5,691 nt of DNA, taken from NCBI GenBank assembly GCA_018715445.1, contig DVLP01000257.1, forward strand, positions 1 to 5,691. Direction: 5' to 3'. The DNA comes from Candidatus Avipropionibacterium avicola. Its GTDB lineage: Bacteria; Actinomycetota; Actinomycetes; Propionibacteriales; Propionibacteriaceae. Shown here piece after piece: positions 5,199-5,691 of this stretch (positions are counted from its first letter, which is position 1; every line of letters starts with the position of its first letter). Below the pieces are notes generated by a model. The model saw nothing but the letters and a program-made list of their open reading frames with translations. It was not told where the DNA came from and ran no database searches. The translations under genes were made by a program, and so were the position numbers.

Positions 5199-5691
5199 TC
5201 AGCGGTAGTCGCCCAGGTCGAACTCCTCGAGCGGGACAGCGGCACCGGAACCGGAGCCGAAGTCGTAGTCGTAGGAGTCGTAGCCGACCAGGGAGTACGC
5301 CGCCGCCTTGGCCTCCGGAGTGGGCTCCACCCGGATGTTGCGGTAGCGCTCCAGACCGGTGCCGGCCGGGATCAGCTTGCCGAGGATGACGTTCTCCTTC
5401 AGGCCGAGCAGCGAGTCGGACTTGCCGTGGATCGCTGCATCGGTGAGGACCTTGGTGGTCTCCTGGAAGGAGGCCGCCGAGAGCCACGACTCGGTCGCCA
5501 ACGAGGCCTTGGTGATGCCCATCAGCACCGCACGACCCGAGGCCGGCTGCCCGCCCTCGGCCACCACCTTGCGGTTGGTGGCCTCGTAGGTCGGCCGGTC
5601 GACCAGGTCGCCCGGCAGCATCGGCGAGTCACCGGACTCGATCACCGTGATCCGACGCAGCATCTGGCGGATGATGATCTCGATGTGCTTG
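5199..5691 (-). CDS. rpoC: DNA-directed RNA polymerase subunit beta-prime, C-terminal part (partial)
   Basis: 164 C-terminal codons are visible and the frame is open at the right edge ([20 protein letters not shown]), so the ATG at 5663 is internal, not a start. Highly conserved beta-prime segments follow in order: [40 protein letters not shown], and [20 protein letters not shown]. The protein ends in a short acidic tail, [23 protein letters not shown] split by a Gly/Ser stretch, of actinobacterial type. The subunit forms part of the RNA polymerase core, and this C-terminal region packs near the active-centre cleft. A strong hairpin lies just after the stop and probably ends the rpoBC transcript. 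It is an essential gene and a useful anchor for placing the genome. Confidence 0.98.
   Translation of the reverse strand, partial: KHIEIIIRQMLRRITVIESGDSPMLPGDLVDRPTYEATNRKVVAEGGQPASGRAVLMGITKASLATESWLSAASFQETTKVLTDAAIHGKSDSLLGLKENVILGKLIPAGTGLERYRNIRVEPTPEAKAAAYSLVGYDSYDYDFGSGSGAAVPLEEFDLGDYR

Noticed and set aside
5039..5245. N-terminal extension of the GNAT gene
   Set aside because: It would encode the repeat, the terminator hairpin and the end of rpoC. A Shine-Dalgarno sequence and the domain start favour 5038.
4706..5389. Plus-strand open frame of 227 codons opposite GNAT and rpoC
   Set aside because: It lies antisense to two well-supported genes, crosses the terminator hairpin and repeat, and shows no domain.

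Overview
The window is GC-rich DNA with strong G/C preference at third codon positions. It carries the C-terminal end of an RNA polymerase beta-prime subunit (rpoC) that ends in [13 protein letters not shown]. Both features point to a high-GC actinobacterium, possibly a Propionibacteriales relative. That family guess rests on general resemblance only. The rpoC end anchors a chromosomal locus next to conserved housekeeping genes.

Layout, left to right. (1) 1-784, plus strand: the 3' part of a gene that fuses a glyoxalase/VOC domain to a GNAT acetyltransferase; its first codons lie outside the window. (2) 809-2659, plus strand: a heparinase II/III-type polysaccharide-lyase-like protein with no visible signal peptide, close enough to gene 1 to share its transcript. 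(3) 2660-2734: a repeat element filling the gap between two convergent genes. (4) 2714-3724, minus strand: a GlxA-type regulator (DJ-1/PfpI domain plus AraC helix-turn-helix). (5) 3725-3777: a 53-bp divergent intergenic region. (6) 3778-4410, plus strand: a single-domain DJ-1/PfpI protein resembling isonitrile hydratases. (7) 4412-4533: a second, longer repeat cluster, again filling a convergent gap. (8) 4538-5038, minus strand: a GNAT acetyltransferase. (9) 5039-5198: a third repeat copy, a G-quadruplex-type G-tract motif and a strong hairpin that probably terminates rpoC. (10) 5199-5691, minus strand: the C-terminal 164 codons of rpoC, open at the right edge.

The genes do not form one obvious pathway. 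The clearest functional pairing is the divergent GlxA-type regulator and DJ-1/PfpI protein, where the regulator may control its neighbour from the shared 53-bp gap. The VOC-GNAT fusion and the lyase-like gene may be co-transcribed, but no shared substrate can be read from the sequence.

The most distinctive signals are not genes. One is a short GC-rich repeat (CCCCTCGACGGGCTCGGGGG and variants), always in the same orientation. It starts at or one base after the stop codons of both plus-strand genes and ends in or near the stops of the opposing minus-strand genes. The other is a codon-pair pattern: the Val codon GTA appears only as GTA-CGG. No CRISPR array, tRNA, insertion sequence or defence system was seen, and I found no convincing evidence of a wholly new system.
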